DNA of 64,000 nucleotides from Companilactobacillus sp. (GCF_022484265.1 NZ_JAKVLR010000001.1:806001-870000), one strand, 5' to 3'; shown: positions 7,688 through 16,183, numbered from the stretch's first letter. Notes: generated by a model from the letters alone, not told the origin. Numbers and translations are program-made.

Positions 7688-8464
7688 TTATAGTAATCCG
7701 CCACCATCGACTGCATATGTTTGACCAGTAATGAAATCGGCTTTTGGTCCAGCTAAGAATGAAACCATATTTGCAATATCATTAGGTTCAACCGTACGAC
7801 CTAGTGGAATTGTACCAACATAGTCCTTCTTATTTTGGCCGATTGGTTTGCCATTGATCTCGGACATCTTTTTATCAATTTCATCCCACATACCTGTAGT
7901 ACCAACAACTCCGGGTGCGTAGGCATTGACGTTGATATGTGAATGAGCATATTCGTTTGCTGCATCTTGGGTGATACTAATTACTGCAGCTTTTGTTGAG
8001 GAGTATGTTGCCCAAACTGGGAATGCGTGCATTCCGGCAATTGAAGAAGCATTGATAATACGTCCGGGAACATTCAATTCTTCAAATTTTGCTGCAGCAG
8101 CTTGTATGCCATAAATAACGCCAAAAACATTGATCTTGTAACTAAATTCCAGGTCTGCTGGCTTGATATCTGCGAATTTATCAACCTTTGCAACACCCGC
8201 ATTATTGACCATTACATCAAAACCACCTAATTTATCAGCAGCTTCATCTACAGCTTTTTTAACTGCAGCTTGATCTGTGACGTCAACCGGTACGAAAATA
8301 GCTTTTTGTCCAATTTTTTCAATTTCAGAAATAACATCTTGGGCTTTACTTTCTTGTCCAGGTAGATCTGCAACAGCAATATCAAATCCGTCTTGAGCTA
8401 AATGTCTTGAAACTTCAGCACCGATACCTTGTGCAGCACCTGTGATCATAGCAACTTTTGTCAT
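7688..8464 (-). CDS. butA: Short-chain dehydrogenase, acetoin/diacetyl reductase-like
   Basis: NAD(H)-dependent SDR of 258 residues, best matching the diacetyl/acetoin reductase (butanediol dehydrogenase) subfamily. Cofactor motif TGAAQGIG (8-15), structural NNAG (87-90), catalytic Ser in NASSIAG (about 140), Tyr154 and Lys158 in YSSTK are all present. It would reduce diacetyl to acetoin and acetoin to 2,3-butanediol as an NADH sink. A cre-like sequence at 8519-8535 upstream suggests catabolite control. The exact substrate could be another 2-keto compound; family assignment is firm, gene symbol less so. Confidence 0.82.
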   Translation of the reverse strand: MTKVAMITGAAQGIGAEVSRHLAQDGFDIAVADLPGQESKAQDVISEIEKIGQKAIFVPVDVTDQAAVKKAVDEAADKLGGFDVMVNNAGVAKVDKFADIKPADLEFSYKINVFGVIYGIQAAAAKFEELNVPGRIINASSIAGMHAFPVWATYSSTKAAVISITQDAANEYAHSHINVNAYAPGVVGTTGMWDEIDKKMSEINGKPIGQNKKDYVGTIPLGRTVEPNDIANMVSFLAGPKADFITGQTYAVDGGGLL

Positions 8465-8518
8465 AAAAATGACCTCCCATTATTTATCTTTTGAATAACA
8501 GTTACTAATATATTCTTA

Positions 8519-8535
8519 ATGTAAGCGTTTTACAA
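8519..8535. promoter_or_regulatory. cre-like catabolite site upstream of the acetoin reductase gene
   Basis: ATGTAAGCGTTTTACAA is palindromic and close to the CcpA cre consensus, but has one extra base in the right half. It lies about 55 bases before the SDR start codon. Confidence 0.5.
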
Positions 8536-8605
8536 GCTAATCAAAACAATATTATTGCCATTTTCATTAGTTACTGTTAAAGTCTTGTGCAAAGAGGTGT
8601 TGATT

Positions 8606-8830
8606 ATGAAGTACAGACAATGGCACGAAGTTATGAAGAATGATAAATATAAATCGTTCCAGCAAGAAACCAGTCGAAACAATCCCGATGGTATCAGAGC
8701 TGTGAATAACCTTACTCGTCAATATCAAGAAAAATATATCAATGATCATCCCTTCACTAACAAAATTTATAATGGGATCACTAATTTTTTAAATGATTTA
8801 GAAAGATTTCGCAAAGAAACTTACTTTTAA
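8606..8830 (+). CDS. Hypothetical protein, 74 residues
   Basis: Small cytoplasmic protein with no family I recognise. The ATG at 8606 is chosen because AGAGGTG lies just upstream; a longer in-frame version from 8555 lacks an RBS. The sequence is strongly charged and hydrophilic, with many Asn, Lys, Arg and Tyr (NDKYKSFQQETSRN, then TRQYQEKYINDHPF), and is predicted mainly helical. It stands alone between two divergent or convergent genes and is followed by a strong terminator, supporting a genuine monocistronic gene. Confidence 0.65.
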   Translation: MKYRQWHEVMKNDKYKSFQQETSRNNPDGIRAVNNLTRQYQEKYINDHPFTNKIYNGITNFLNDLERFRKETYF

Positions 8831-8838
8831 ATAAAGAA

Positions 8839-8872
8839 AAAGAGCTTCCCCTCAGATGGAAGCTCTTTTTTG
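8839..8872. terminator. Bidirectional terminator
   Basis: AAGAGCTTCC / GGAAGCTCTT stem with T-runs on both strands, between the 74-residue ORF and the LysM gene. Confidence 0.9.
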
Positions 8873-8900
8873 GTATTCGTATATTCGTATGTGTTAAATC

Positions 8901-9512
8901 TTATCCAACGACTTCAACAGATGCTGATGTAACACCATATGAAGGAATGCTTGAGTTAGGCATAGCAACATCTAATTGTTGTGGGTTGCTGTATGCAAAT
9001 GTACCTGTATCATTAACTGTTCTGTACAATACTGTACCGTCAGATAATGTGATCTTCAATTGTGTTCCCTTAGGGAATACTGAAAGGTTTGCGGCTACAC
9101 CAGAGTAACCCATGTTTGAACCTAATACAGCTGGATCATAGAAAGAAATCTTGAATGTTCCTGCTGATTGAGTTGAAGCACTTTGTGTTGTAGCTGCTTG
9201 TGTAGTTTGTGTTGCAGGTTGTGCTTGTGTTTGTGTTGTTTCTACATTTTGTTGTACGGCTGTACTTGTTGGCAATGTAATTGTTTCACCTGGGTAGATA
9301 ATATCGAATCCACCGACTTCGCGTCCGTTAGCTTGTTCCAATGCTGAGATTGAAACGCCATTTTCTTCTGCGATGCTCTTGTATGTGTCGCCTGCTACAA
9401 CTGAAACGTGTGTGCTATCTACTGTAGTAGCAGCTTGTGATGTACTAGTTTTGATACCGAAGACTGTCAAAGCCATGGCACCTACAAATGCGAGTGATAA
9501 TACTTTTTTCAT
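8901..9512 (-). CDS. Secreted LysM protein with C-terminal 3D/double-psi beta-barrel-like domain
   Basis: Exported cell-wall protein of 203 residues. A signal peptide (1-27, ending SQAA) is followed by one LysM module (about 36-80: VVAGDTYKSIAEENGVS) that binds peptidoglycan, a Thr/Gln/Ala-rich linker (about 82-118), and a C-terminal domain with AANLSVFPKGTQLKI, YRTVNDTG and LDVAMP. These aspartates and the Gly/Ser framing resemble 3D/RlpA-type barrels of resuscitation or lytic-transglycosylase-like proteins and of Lactobacillus surface antigens. Catalysis is not proven. The upstream DNA has repeated GTTACAT/ATGTAAC boxes, possibly for a wall-stress regulator. Confidence 0.82.
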   Translation of the reverse strand: MKKVLSLAFVGAMALTVFGIKTSTSQAATTVDSTHVSVVAGDTYKSIAEENGVSISALEQANGREVGGFDIIYPGETITLPTSTAVQQNVETTQTQAQPATQTTQAATTQSASTQSAGTFKISFYDPAVLGSNMGYSGVAANLSVFPKGTQLKITLSDGTVLYRTVNDTGTFAYSNPQQLDVAMPNSSIPSYGVTSASVEVVG

Positions 9513-9581
9513 AAAATAATAACATCCTTACTTTTTAAAGTTTAGCTCTCGTTGCTATGTGAAGTACTATAACAGGTCAAT

Positions 9582-9629
9582 GTTACATAACTACTCCGCG
9601 TACGTTACATTTTATGGAATTTATGTAAC
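9582..9629. promoter_or_regulatory. GTTACAT boxes upstream of the LysM gene
   Basis: GTTACAT occurs at 9582 and 9604 (22 bp, two helical turns, apart). The second forms an inverted repeat with ATGTAAC at 9623-9629. These resemble WalR-type TGTWA half-sites but the spacing differs; assignment is speculative. Confidence 0.4.
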
Positions 9630-9737
9630 CTTAGTAATGTTATTGTAATATTCATATATAATTTCTGATCTAAAAGTTGATTAACGGGCAATTACCAAAC
9701 TTGCTCGATTTCTCCTAAAAATGATATATTTAATAAC

Positions 9738-10337
9738 ATGAATAAAAAAACACTTAGAATCATTCAAAAAATAGCCCTAATGTTAGTTTCATTAGAGCTA
9801 ATTGCATTAAGTATCAACATGTTTTTCGAGCCCAGCAAAGTTGCTGCAGGTGGTGCAACCGGTATCGCAATCCTATTGTTTGAAGGTTTTTCCATCCCCA
9901 CGGCACTTTCAGTTTTCTCGATCAACATCGTCATGCTGATCATTTCCTACTTTTTCTTGGAGAAAATCACCACTATCAAATTAGTCTTTGGTAGTTTTGT
10001 ATTACCGATTTTGCTATTTGTTACGCCTGTATTTGATGTCATCAAGCCGATTTTTCCTTCTGTAATAGTAGGAAGTATCATTTTCGGGATAGGATTGGCA
10101 ATTTTGTACACACTGGATATGTCCAGTGGTGGAACTACGGTCCCACCGATAATCATCCACAAGCATTTCGGAGTTGACCGCTACATCACCCTATTTATAG
10201 TAGATGCATTAGTTTGTATCGGAAATATCTTTGTTACCAGCTGGCTAAACTTCGGGTTAGCAGTAATGTCCGTGGCAATCTCAAGTATCGTCATCAAATT
10301 GTGTACTATTATAGAAGAAAAGTATTTAAACTTTTAA
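9738..10337 (+). CDS. YitT family membrane protein (short form)
   Basis: Integral membrane protein of 199 residues with five to six hydrophobic segments and the YitT/DUF161 patterns FFEPSKVAAGGATGIAILL and LDMSSGGTTVPPIIIHKH. Usual YitT proteins are about 280 residues with a cytoplasmic C-terminal DUF2179 domain; that domain is absent here, so this is the short membrane-only version. The role of the family is not established. It is followed by a small hairpin terminator and is convergent with the TetR gene. Confidence 0.8.
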   Translation: MNKKTLRIIQKIALMLVSLELIALSINMFFEPSKVAAGGATGIAILLFEGFSIPTALSVFSINIVMLIISYFFLEKITTIKLVFGSFVLPILLFVTPVFDVIKPIFPSVIVGSIIFGIGLAILYTLDMSSGGTTVPPIIIHKHFGVDRYITLFIVDALVCIGNIFVTSWLNFGLAVMSVAISSIVIKLCTIIEEKYLNF

Positions 10338-10340
10338 TTT

Positions 10341-10363
10341 AAGCCAGAAGGCTTATTTTTTTT
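10341..10363 (+). terminator. Terminator of the YitT gene
   Basis: AAGCC-AGAA-GGCTT followed by ATTTTTTTT. It overlaps the end of the convergent TetR gene. Confidence 0.7.
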
Positions 10364-10865
10364 GTTCGACTTTCCCTTTCTTAAAAATTTTATCTAGTTG
10401 TTGATAATCAACAAACGCGTCATATGGTTGATGGGTTTGTTCGACCCACATATTAATTGCCTTAAATCTTCCTATAAAGAAGTATTTTTCCAACTCAGTT
10501 TTTTCAGACGGTGCATCCATGATGAAATTCATAATGAATTGAAACAACGTGTTTCGAAATTCTTGATCATGAGTCTGGTATTTGAAAATTGGCAACAGTT
10601 GCTCATTGCCGATATTGGCAAAAGTCGTATACGGATGTTGATAAATTTCTGCTACTTGCAAATGAGAGGTGGAACTCTTGTCCTTTAGAAATTGTTCAAG
10701 CAAATCATATTTATCATTAAAGTGAATGTAAAAAGTTGAACGGTGGATCATTGATTTATCCGCAATATCATTGATCGTCATCTTGCTGAATTGCTTTTGC
10801 AGCAATAATTCTTGAAATCCCATGAAGATGATTTTTTTCGTGCGTTGATTTTGTAATGATGTCAT
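10353..10865 (-). CDS. TetR/AcrR family transcriptional regulator
   Basis: Cytoplasmic DNA-binding repressor, 170 residues. The N-terminal helix-turn-helix is clear (about 10-55: TKKIIFMGFQELL, MTINDIADKSMIHRSTFYIHFNDKYDLLE). The C-terminal ligand domain is short, as in the TetR_C 'dhaS-like' group of lactic acid bacteria. It is divergent from the epimerase-like gene at 11006, which is its most likely target along with itself. The ligand is unknown. Confidence 0.88.
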   Translation of the reverse strand: MTSLQNQRTKKIIFMGFQELLLQKQFSKMTINDIADKSMIHRSTFYIHFNDKYDLLEQFLKDKSSTSHLQVAEIYQHPYTTFANIGNEQLLPIFKYQTHDQEFRNTLFQFIMNFIMDAPSEKTELEKYFFIGRFKAINMWVEQTHQPYDAFVDYQQLDKIFKKGKVEQKK

Positions 10866-11005
10866 ATTGTCTCCTGGATAGACATTTTATGGTATTTGTC
10901 GATTATATAAACTATATCTATCAATTGAATATTATCTAATTTATATACGGTGTTATTATAACTTTGTTGTTGAAAAGAACAACCCTATGTAAAGGAGATA
11001 TTTAA

Positions 11006-11899
11006 ATGAAAATATTTATGACAGGTGCTACTGGATACGTTGGCACACAAGTTGCTAAAGAATTAATTAAAAATAACTATCAAGTATATGGACTCACTAG
11101 ATCAGATAAAAGTGCTCAAAAATTAACCGGCTTAGGTGGAATTCCAGTCAAGGGAACCTTGGAAGACTTGGACATATTGAAAAAATCAGCACAAGATGCC
11201 GATGCAATTTTGCATTTGGGATTTACCAACGATTTTGACCACTTTGATAAGGCTACTAAAATGGATCAAGATGCCATTGAAACGATGGGTGAAGCAATCA
11301 AAGGAACTAACAAGCCACTAATTGTCACAGCAGGAACTGCTGGACTTGATCCTGGCGTGGTACTAACAGAAAACGACCTGGGATTTCCTGGCTACGATGA
11401 TGTTTCACCAAGACAATCAGAACAAACCGCACGTCGTTTGGTAAAAGAAGGCGTTAACTCTGCGACAGTTAGATTTGCTCCATCAGTCCATGGAGACGGA
11501 CGTTATGGTTTGATCTCAATGATGGTCCAAATGGCACAGAAAAATGGTGTCGTAACCTATTTTGGAAATGGTGAGAATCGCTGGAATGCCGTTAATTATT
11601 TAGACGCAGCTCATTTATTTGTCCTAGCATTAGAATATCGTCTAAAAAATACTGGAGAAATGCGAGTCTTCAACGCTGTTGGTGAAGGCGAAGTTAAAAT
11701 GATTGACATCGTTAATACAATTGCGAAGAAGTTAGATCTCCCCACTAAATCACTACCTCAACATGAAACTGGAGCATCGTTTGATGTTACTCAGACCTTT
11801 GGTGCTGACTACCCTGTTTCAAGTGAATTAACTCAAAAAGAATTGAACTGGAAGCCTGACCATATTGGTTTACTCGACGACTTGAAAGAAAATTTATAA
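11006..11899 (+). CDS. NAD(P)-dependent epimerase/dehydratase family oxidoreductase (extended SDR)
   Basis: Extended short-chain dehydrogenase, 297 residues, with the Rossmann motif GATGYVG (7-13). The usual active-site YxxxK is not obvious: the region reads SPRQSEQTARRLVKEG, so it is probably one of the atypical SDRs (NmrA or 3-beta-HSD-like) that bind NADP and act as reductases or redox sensors. RBS AAGGAG precedes the start. It is divergent from a TetR regulator, a common arrangement for inducible reductases. The substrate is unknown. Confidence 0.8.
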   Translation: MKIFMTGATGYVGTQVAKELIKNNYQVYGLTRSDKSAQKLTGLGGIPVKGTLEDLDILKKSAQDADAILHLGFTNDFDHFDKATKMDQDAIETMGEAIKGTNKPLIVTAGTAGLDPGVVLTENDLGFPGYDDVSPRQSEQTARRLVKEGVNSATVRFAPSVHGDGRYGLISMMVQMAQKNGVVTYFGNGENRWNAVNYLDAAHLFVLALEYRLKNTGEMRVFNAVGEGEVKMIDIVNTIAKKLDLPTKSLPQHETGASFDVTQTFGADYPVSSELTQKELNWKPDHIGLLDDLKENL

Positions 11900-11907
11900 T
11901 CGAAAAT

Positions 11908-11936
11908 ATGACATCCCTGAAGGCATAAGCTATAAT
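11908..11936 (+). promoter_or_regulatory. tmRNA promoter
   Basis: ATGACA (11908-11913), 17-nt spacer, TATAAT (11931-11936), about 60 bases upstream of the mature tmRNA 5' end. Confidence 0.7.
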
Positions 11937-11998
11937 ATAAGTGTTCCTGATTGATTAACTTAGCAATATCAGTTAATATAGTTAAGCATGAATATCCC

Positions 11999-12363
11999 GG
12001 GGATGTTCTGGATTCGACATGTGTAATAGCGTGCGGGCTGCACTTCGTTTTTTTAGGTTCGTAAAACCTATCAGTTTAAATTATAACTGCAAAAAATAAT
12101 AATTCTTACGCATTAGCTGCTTAATAACAGTCTAAGCGTGATCCAACCTGGTTTCGCCCAAGGGCCAGAATTGGGTCTCAAATTAATTGGGCTACGTTTA
12201 ACTATCCCTTCTGAATAGTTAAAAAGAGATTCATCAGGATAGTCATTATGGTTTGCCTTGTTATATGGCGTTCATGATGGCAAAACTTCAAATAATATAA
12301 CTATGAGTGTAGAGGTTTGCATAGCATTATGCCTGGACAGGGGTTCGATTCCCCTCATCTCCA
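11999..12363 (+). ncRNA. ssrA: Transfer-messenger RNA (tmRNA)
   Basis: Rescues stalled ribosomes and tags nascent peptides with SmpB. The 5' end GGGGATGTTCTGGATTCGAC and the 3' end GGGGTTCGATTCCCCTCATC plus encoded CCA form the alanyl-tRNA-like domain (GGGGATG pairs with CATCTCC). The tag frame begins GCA at 12089 and ends at TAA (12122-12124), encoding AKNNNSYALAA, the Lactobacillaceae-type degradation tag. Several pseudoknot hairpins lie between. No integrase gene or att duplication is seen next to it although tmRNA 3' ends are common phage attachment sites. Confidence 0.98.
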
Positions 12364-12369
12364 TTCTTC

Positions 12370-12399
12370 CTTAATGTCGTTGGCGTAGCCAACATTAAG
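12370..12399. repeat. Hairpin downstream of tmRNA containing GTTGGCGTA
   Basis: CTTAATG..TTGGC-GTA-GCCAA-CATTAAG forms a perfect stem but has no T-run, so it is not a classical terminator. The GTTGGCGTA core also appears in the hairpin repeats at 6.8-7.0 kb. Confidence 0.5.
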
Positions 12400-12465
12400 A
12401 TAACGAGGCGCAAACGCTAACCAACTTAGTATCATTACTGTTTGGCAGGCGTTTACGTACAAATA

Positions 12466-12510
12466 AACCCAGTAATATCAAAATTAAAATTTGATATTAC
12501 TGGGTTTTTC
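12466..12510 (+). terminator. Terminator downstream of tmRNA
   Basis: Long stem AAACCCAGTAATATCAAA / TTTGATATTACTGGGTTT followed by TTC. It probably ends tmRNA transcription and overlaps the upstream part of the holin-like toxin frame. Confidence 0.8.
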
Positions 12511-12527
12511 ATTATCTTTTGAATCTT

Positions 12528-12590
12528 ATGTTAACTTTCGGTATATTCTTAATTGCCTTGTTATCATACGTTCATGATCAAAAGAAATGA
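12528..12590 (+). CDS. Putative holin-like small toxin (type I toxin-antitoxin type), probably 5'-truncated
   Basis: A 20-codon frame starting MLTFGIFLIALLSYV and ending in HDQKK. One hydrophobic helix with a basic tail, with L-L-N-L readable in frame just upstream, resembles the Hol_Tox family of small membrane toxins (about 30 residues) of lactobacilli. The downstream DNA has the layout usual for these loci: a hairpin ATAACCGT..ACGGTTAT with T-run, then a second terminator. No RBS is visible and the usual 5' codons run into the tmRNA terminator stem, so the gene is probably damaged. Family call is by resemblance. Confidence 0.45.
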   Translation: MLTFGIFLIALLSYVHDQKK

Positions 12591-12594
12591 GCAC

Positions 12595-12637
12595 AAAAAA
12601 ATAACCGTCAAACTTTGGCTAGTTACGGTTATTTTTT
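12595..12637 (+). terminator. Terminator of the holin-like toxin locus
   Basis: AAAAAATAACCGT / ACGGTTATTTTTT stem-loop just after the toxin stop codon; could terminate in both directions. Confidence 0.85.
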
Positions 12638-12685
12638 CGTTTCATAATTAATCTGACATAGTCACCGTCAAAAACGGGCTATCAA

Positions 12686-12714
12686 GGGGGATGTTACCGC
12701 ATCCCTCTTTTTTG
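12686..12714 (+). terminator. Second terminator of the toxin locus
   Basis: GGGGATG-TTACC-GCATCCCTC followed by TTTTTT. In type I systems such a hairpin lies where the antisense RNA overlaps the toxin mRNA; here no antitoxin promoter could be fixed with certainty. Confidence 0.6.
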
Positions 12715-12826
12715 TACACCTGTATTATAACAGAACCTACCTCCATTTCTAATACCGTCAATAAAATATCGTTCCCTGGCAAACAAATAGTACTTGATTC
12801 CTACGAAACAACGCATTCTGACAATA

Positions 12827-13234
12827 TTAACAAATAAATTGGCCTAACGTCTTCATCGTATTCAAACGTTCTGCCTCAGACTCAGCAGTAACATTTCTCC
12901 AGTCGACTACAGAAACAGTGTTTCCCAGAATACCGGTATTATCGCTCAATACGAGATATCCGTGCGTATAATCAATTTTCAATCCATCACTCACTAAGTA
13001 ATCCTCATATGAGGCCATCGACAAGTCAAAGTTTGCGTTATTGTCTAATACCACGTTGAATTTTGGATCTGGTTGATTCACGATAACTAGCTGAAACTTA
13101 TCGGCCATTGCGCAAGTCGCACCGATGCTTGAATATTTGTTTGAACCATCATCCGTTGTTAAAATCACTGTACTTCCAGCTGGAATTTTATCTGCTAAAT
13201 ATTCTTTTGCTTCAGGTTTAATTTCAATTTTCAT
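12827..13234 (-). CDS. HesB/IscA-like iron-sulfur cluster biosynthesis family protein
   Basis: Small cytoplasmic protein of 135 residues. The ATG at 13234 follows GGGGGA; an in-frame ATG 15 bases upstream overlaps that RBS and is rejected. The start MKIEIKPEAKEYLADKI and the pattern TTDDGSN..SSIGATCAMADKFQLV match the HesB/YqkB-like proteins common in lactobacilli, which lack the full set of IscA cysteines (only one mid-protein Cys and a C-terminal Cys are present). Whether it carries Fe-S clusters is doubtful. Monocistronic. Confidence 0.75.
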   Translation of the reverse strand: MKIEIKPEAKEYLADKIPAGSTVILTTDDGSNKYSSIGATCAMADKFQLVIVNQPDPKFNVVLDNNANFDLSMASYEDYLVSDGLKIDYTHGYLVLSDNTGILGNTVSVVDWRNVTAESEAERLNTMKTLGQFIC

Positions 13235-13342
13235 AACATTGTCCCCCATATTTGTTTGAATGTATTTCTAATTCAACATTGTTGTGATTTCAATTTAATT
13301 CACAAAGATATAAGAAGCAAATATTCTGATTTAAAATCATAC

Positions 13343-13380
13343 AAAAACACCATCCAATTTTTATTCTGGATGGTGTTTTA
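13343..13380 (-). terminator. Terminator of the phosphatase gene
   Basis: AAAACACCATCCA / TGGATGGTGTTTT stem downstream of the minus-strand gene ending at 13438; T-run on both sides. Confidence 0.85.
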
Positions 13381-13437
13381 CTTGCTATAATCTAGACTAA
13401 TTTTGTAAAAAGTCGAATGTACTATTGAGTCTAAAAA

Positions 13438-15123
13438 TTATTTTCCTCTTTTGTGTGTAACCAAGTTAATTACGTTGTTGATAACATCTTTTACTTTATG
13501 TGAAATGTGACTCCCTGGTTTGATTGAGCGGTCAACATTAGATAAATCAACTAATACTTCTGCACCTTTATCTGTCGCAGCCATAGCTTGGTTAACGGAA
13601 ACTTTAGCTTTATTGGCTTTAAGTGAATGTTTGAAGTTGATCTTCACAAATTCTTTTGATAGGCCTTTATCAGAACTCACCGTTAGCTTCAATACGCCAT
13701 TTTCAACTGTTTTACGGACAATCTTAGCACCCTTAACTGCATGAATATTTTTAACAGTATGTCCTGCTAAATCGATTTGCATGTCAACGGCCTTGATTGG
13801 ATTACCTTTAAGGTTCTTCATGCCAATTTTAGCTGTTGCGCCATGACGGCTTAATTCAACTGTTTCAACATCACGGTTTTTCTTAGTCAATTCAGCTTGA
13901 TTCAAGAAAGCAGACTTATCAAATACTTCTTTATTTTCCATACTTGAAACTGTTGGGACTTGAAGAGCATTCAGTGCTAAGGCTGTGATATCCGCATTGC
14001 TACCACCATGTAAACGATGACCACTGTTTACAGTTTCACCACCCACGGCAATAAAGATGTCGCTATTTGTATGATCCCATCCACCGTGGTTTTGGTGTGC
14101 TCCACCGTGATCAGCATTGGCAATCACCAGAGTATCATGACTGTGTCCAGTTGCTTCTAACTTATCCATAACTTTTTTGAAGAGCTGATCATATTGCAAA
14201 TATTGGTTCCAATAATTTTCGTTGTACCAACCTTTACCGTGGCCTTGACCGTCCATATAATCACTTTGCATGTATAGCATAGAGGTATTTTGGAAGTCAT
14301 CAGTACCAATGTAATCTGCAACATCATCAAATGATTTCAGTTTACCAGACACTTTAGTTGTCACTGCTGCATCTGGTTCAACGATTGAGTTAGCAATTGG
14401 TCCCCATTCAGAAAAAGCAGCTGTTTTTTGAGTTGGATTATATTGTTGTAAAATTTTGAATACAGAAGGGAATTGCGGAGTTGTTTTACCAAAGTCAGCA
14501 AAGTATTTTTGTCCCATGCTTGCATTATCACCTTTATATTCTTTTGGCAATGTATCCCATGGACGACCATGCAACATGGAAATGTAGTTTTGGGCAGAAA
14601 TTGCTGGGTTCACTGAACGTGCACTTGTACTCATGGCAAACTTATTGTTGAACAAGTCCATTGTGTAAGTATTTTTACGTTTTGCAAGGATTTCTGGATC
14701 AGTTGTCCACTTTGGACCAAATCCGAATCCATGGTCATAGTACATTCCTTCAGGATTCCAAGGGTTACCACCACCATCAGTTGTCAAAACGATAACGTGC
14801 TTATAAGGTTTGATCTCTGATTTTGCAGCTACTTCAGCTTTTTTATCATCAGGTGCTAGGGCAACGTCTCCGGCACCAATAATTCCGTCACCGTTGTAAT
14901 CTAAAGGATTTTGAGCTTGAATATCAACATTTAAAGCAGCACCCAACTCAATTGTTCCCTTACGTGCAGTTTGCTCAAATTTAATTTGAGTTTGACCAGA
15001 TGCATCTTTCTTAGCACGTAAATTAATGTGAGCTAATCGAGTTTTTGCATAGTAGATAAAATCTTGTGGAGACATTTCAGCAGTTGTAGTAATTCTTAAT
15101 CTACCATCCGCAACCTTTTCCAC
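13438..15123 (-). pseudogene. 3' part of a frameshifted secreted LamG/cohesin/dockerin-phosphatase gene
   Basis: 561 codons in the frame after a frameshift. It starts inside a cohesin-like beta-sandwich (ADGRLRITTTAEMSPQDF, AHINLRAK), followed by a dockerin-type calcium loop (DYNGDGIIGAGDVAL) and an alkaline-phosphatase-superfamily domain (HVIVLTTDGGGNPW near the start; ANADHGGAHQNHGGWDH with metal-binding Asp and His). The C terminus has a second cohesin-like region and a basic tail ending HKRGK. The frame is open upstream to about 15160 and reads on from the upstream frame if one base is restored in AAAATTT at 15154-15160. No SD precedes the internal ATG-like starts, so it is probably not translated alone. 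Target could be phosphodiesters or nucleotides. Confidence 0.8.
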
Positions 15124-15140
15124 ATTTGTTGCGTTGCCAC

Positions 15141-16139
15141 CTAAGGTACGATCAAAATTTCATATTCAAATTTACTTGCATCATAAACTACATCAAATGA
15201 TAAATTCTCTTTATCACCTAATTTCAAGGATTTTGCATGAACGTTTAAACCGTAAATTGCGCCGGATGCAATTTGTTTAGGACCTACAAATTGTGTCCCA
15301 ACCTTTTGATCAACTGGTGCAGTGACAATTTGATCCTTATGAGCAGTTTCACTCAATTGTGCAACCTGATTGTCAGTTAATGTTTGTGTATACAAACGAG
15401 CTGATTTAACTTTACCAGTCATTTGAGATTGAACGTGATTGCCTGGATGAGCATCCCCACCTAAAACAAGATCCTTTGTTCTATTAGCAAACTTTAGATT
15501 TCCTGGCATTTCAACGGTATCGACAAGTTTTCCATCCAAGTATAATTTAGCATTTTTGTTTTTATCAATAACACCAACGGCGTGAATCCATTTTCCGGTC
15601 GTTAATGCATGTGATGGTTGTTTATAGCCATGTCCGTCATGGGCATAGAATATAATTTTGCCGTTTTGAACTCCAAGACCAAAACCACCACCTTCTTGAC
15701 TAGAGAAGATTTCATGCTCTGATGAAGTATCCGAACCACGGTCATACTTGAAGTATGCCTCCATAGTTAGACCATTTCTCAATTTATTTTGTTGATCATC
15801 AGTTAATGTTGTGTAGTAAGCTGAATGGCCGTCAAAATTAAAGACGTCTCCTGTCATTCCTTTATCTGTTGTGATACTTGGCTTACCCGTTGGTGTCCAT
15901 GTATTGCTACTCTTAATATCTGCAAACTTACCATCTTTGATGCCTAAGTCCATAAATGCTGTGGCTGCAATGTTATTTTCTTCTGCTGCTTGTTTTTCCT
16001 GTGAAGAAGAGGAAGCATTAGCGAAAGGTGCTTGAACAGTTTCGTTAGCAGCTGGTGTAACGGCCGCAATAGCTGGTGTTACAGTAGTTGCTAAAGTTAC
16101 TGAACAAATTAGTAAAGTCGTTAAAATGCGAGGCTTCAT
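15141..16139 (-). pseudogene. 5' part of the frameshifted gene: signal peptide, LamG domain and start of cohesin-like domain
   Basis: Begins at the ATG 16139 (GGAG upstream; an earlier in-frame GTG is less likely). A signal peptide (1-29, ending AIAA) is followed by a Ser/Ala-rich stretch, a LamG/concanavalin-like domain (about 75-265: FNFDGHSAYYTTL, LTMEAYFKYDRG, KLYLDGKLVDTVEMP, LVLGGDAHPG) and the first strands of a cohesin-like domain (DKENLSFDVVYDASKFEYE) before a premature TAG at 15141. With the shift repaired, the whole protein would have about 900 residues. It is either a pseudogene or carries an assembly error in a homopolymer. Confidence 0.8.
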
Positions 16140-16183
16140 GAATAGATTCACTCCATATATTCTTATTATTTTTATATTGTAGT

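Noticed and set aside
11999..12714. Prophage or genomic island at the tmRNA 3' end
   Set aside because: No integrase and no duplicated tmRNA 3' end; only a small toxin-like locus follows.
15123..15170. Programmed ribosomal frameshift in the LamG-phosphatase gene
   Set aside because: No canonical X-XXY-YYZ slippery heptamer in the right phase followed by a clear stimulatory structure; a mutation or sequencing error in the A/T run is simpler.
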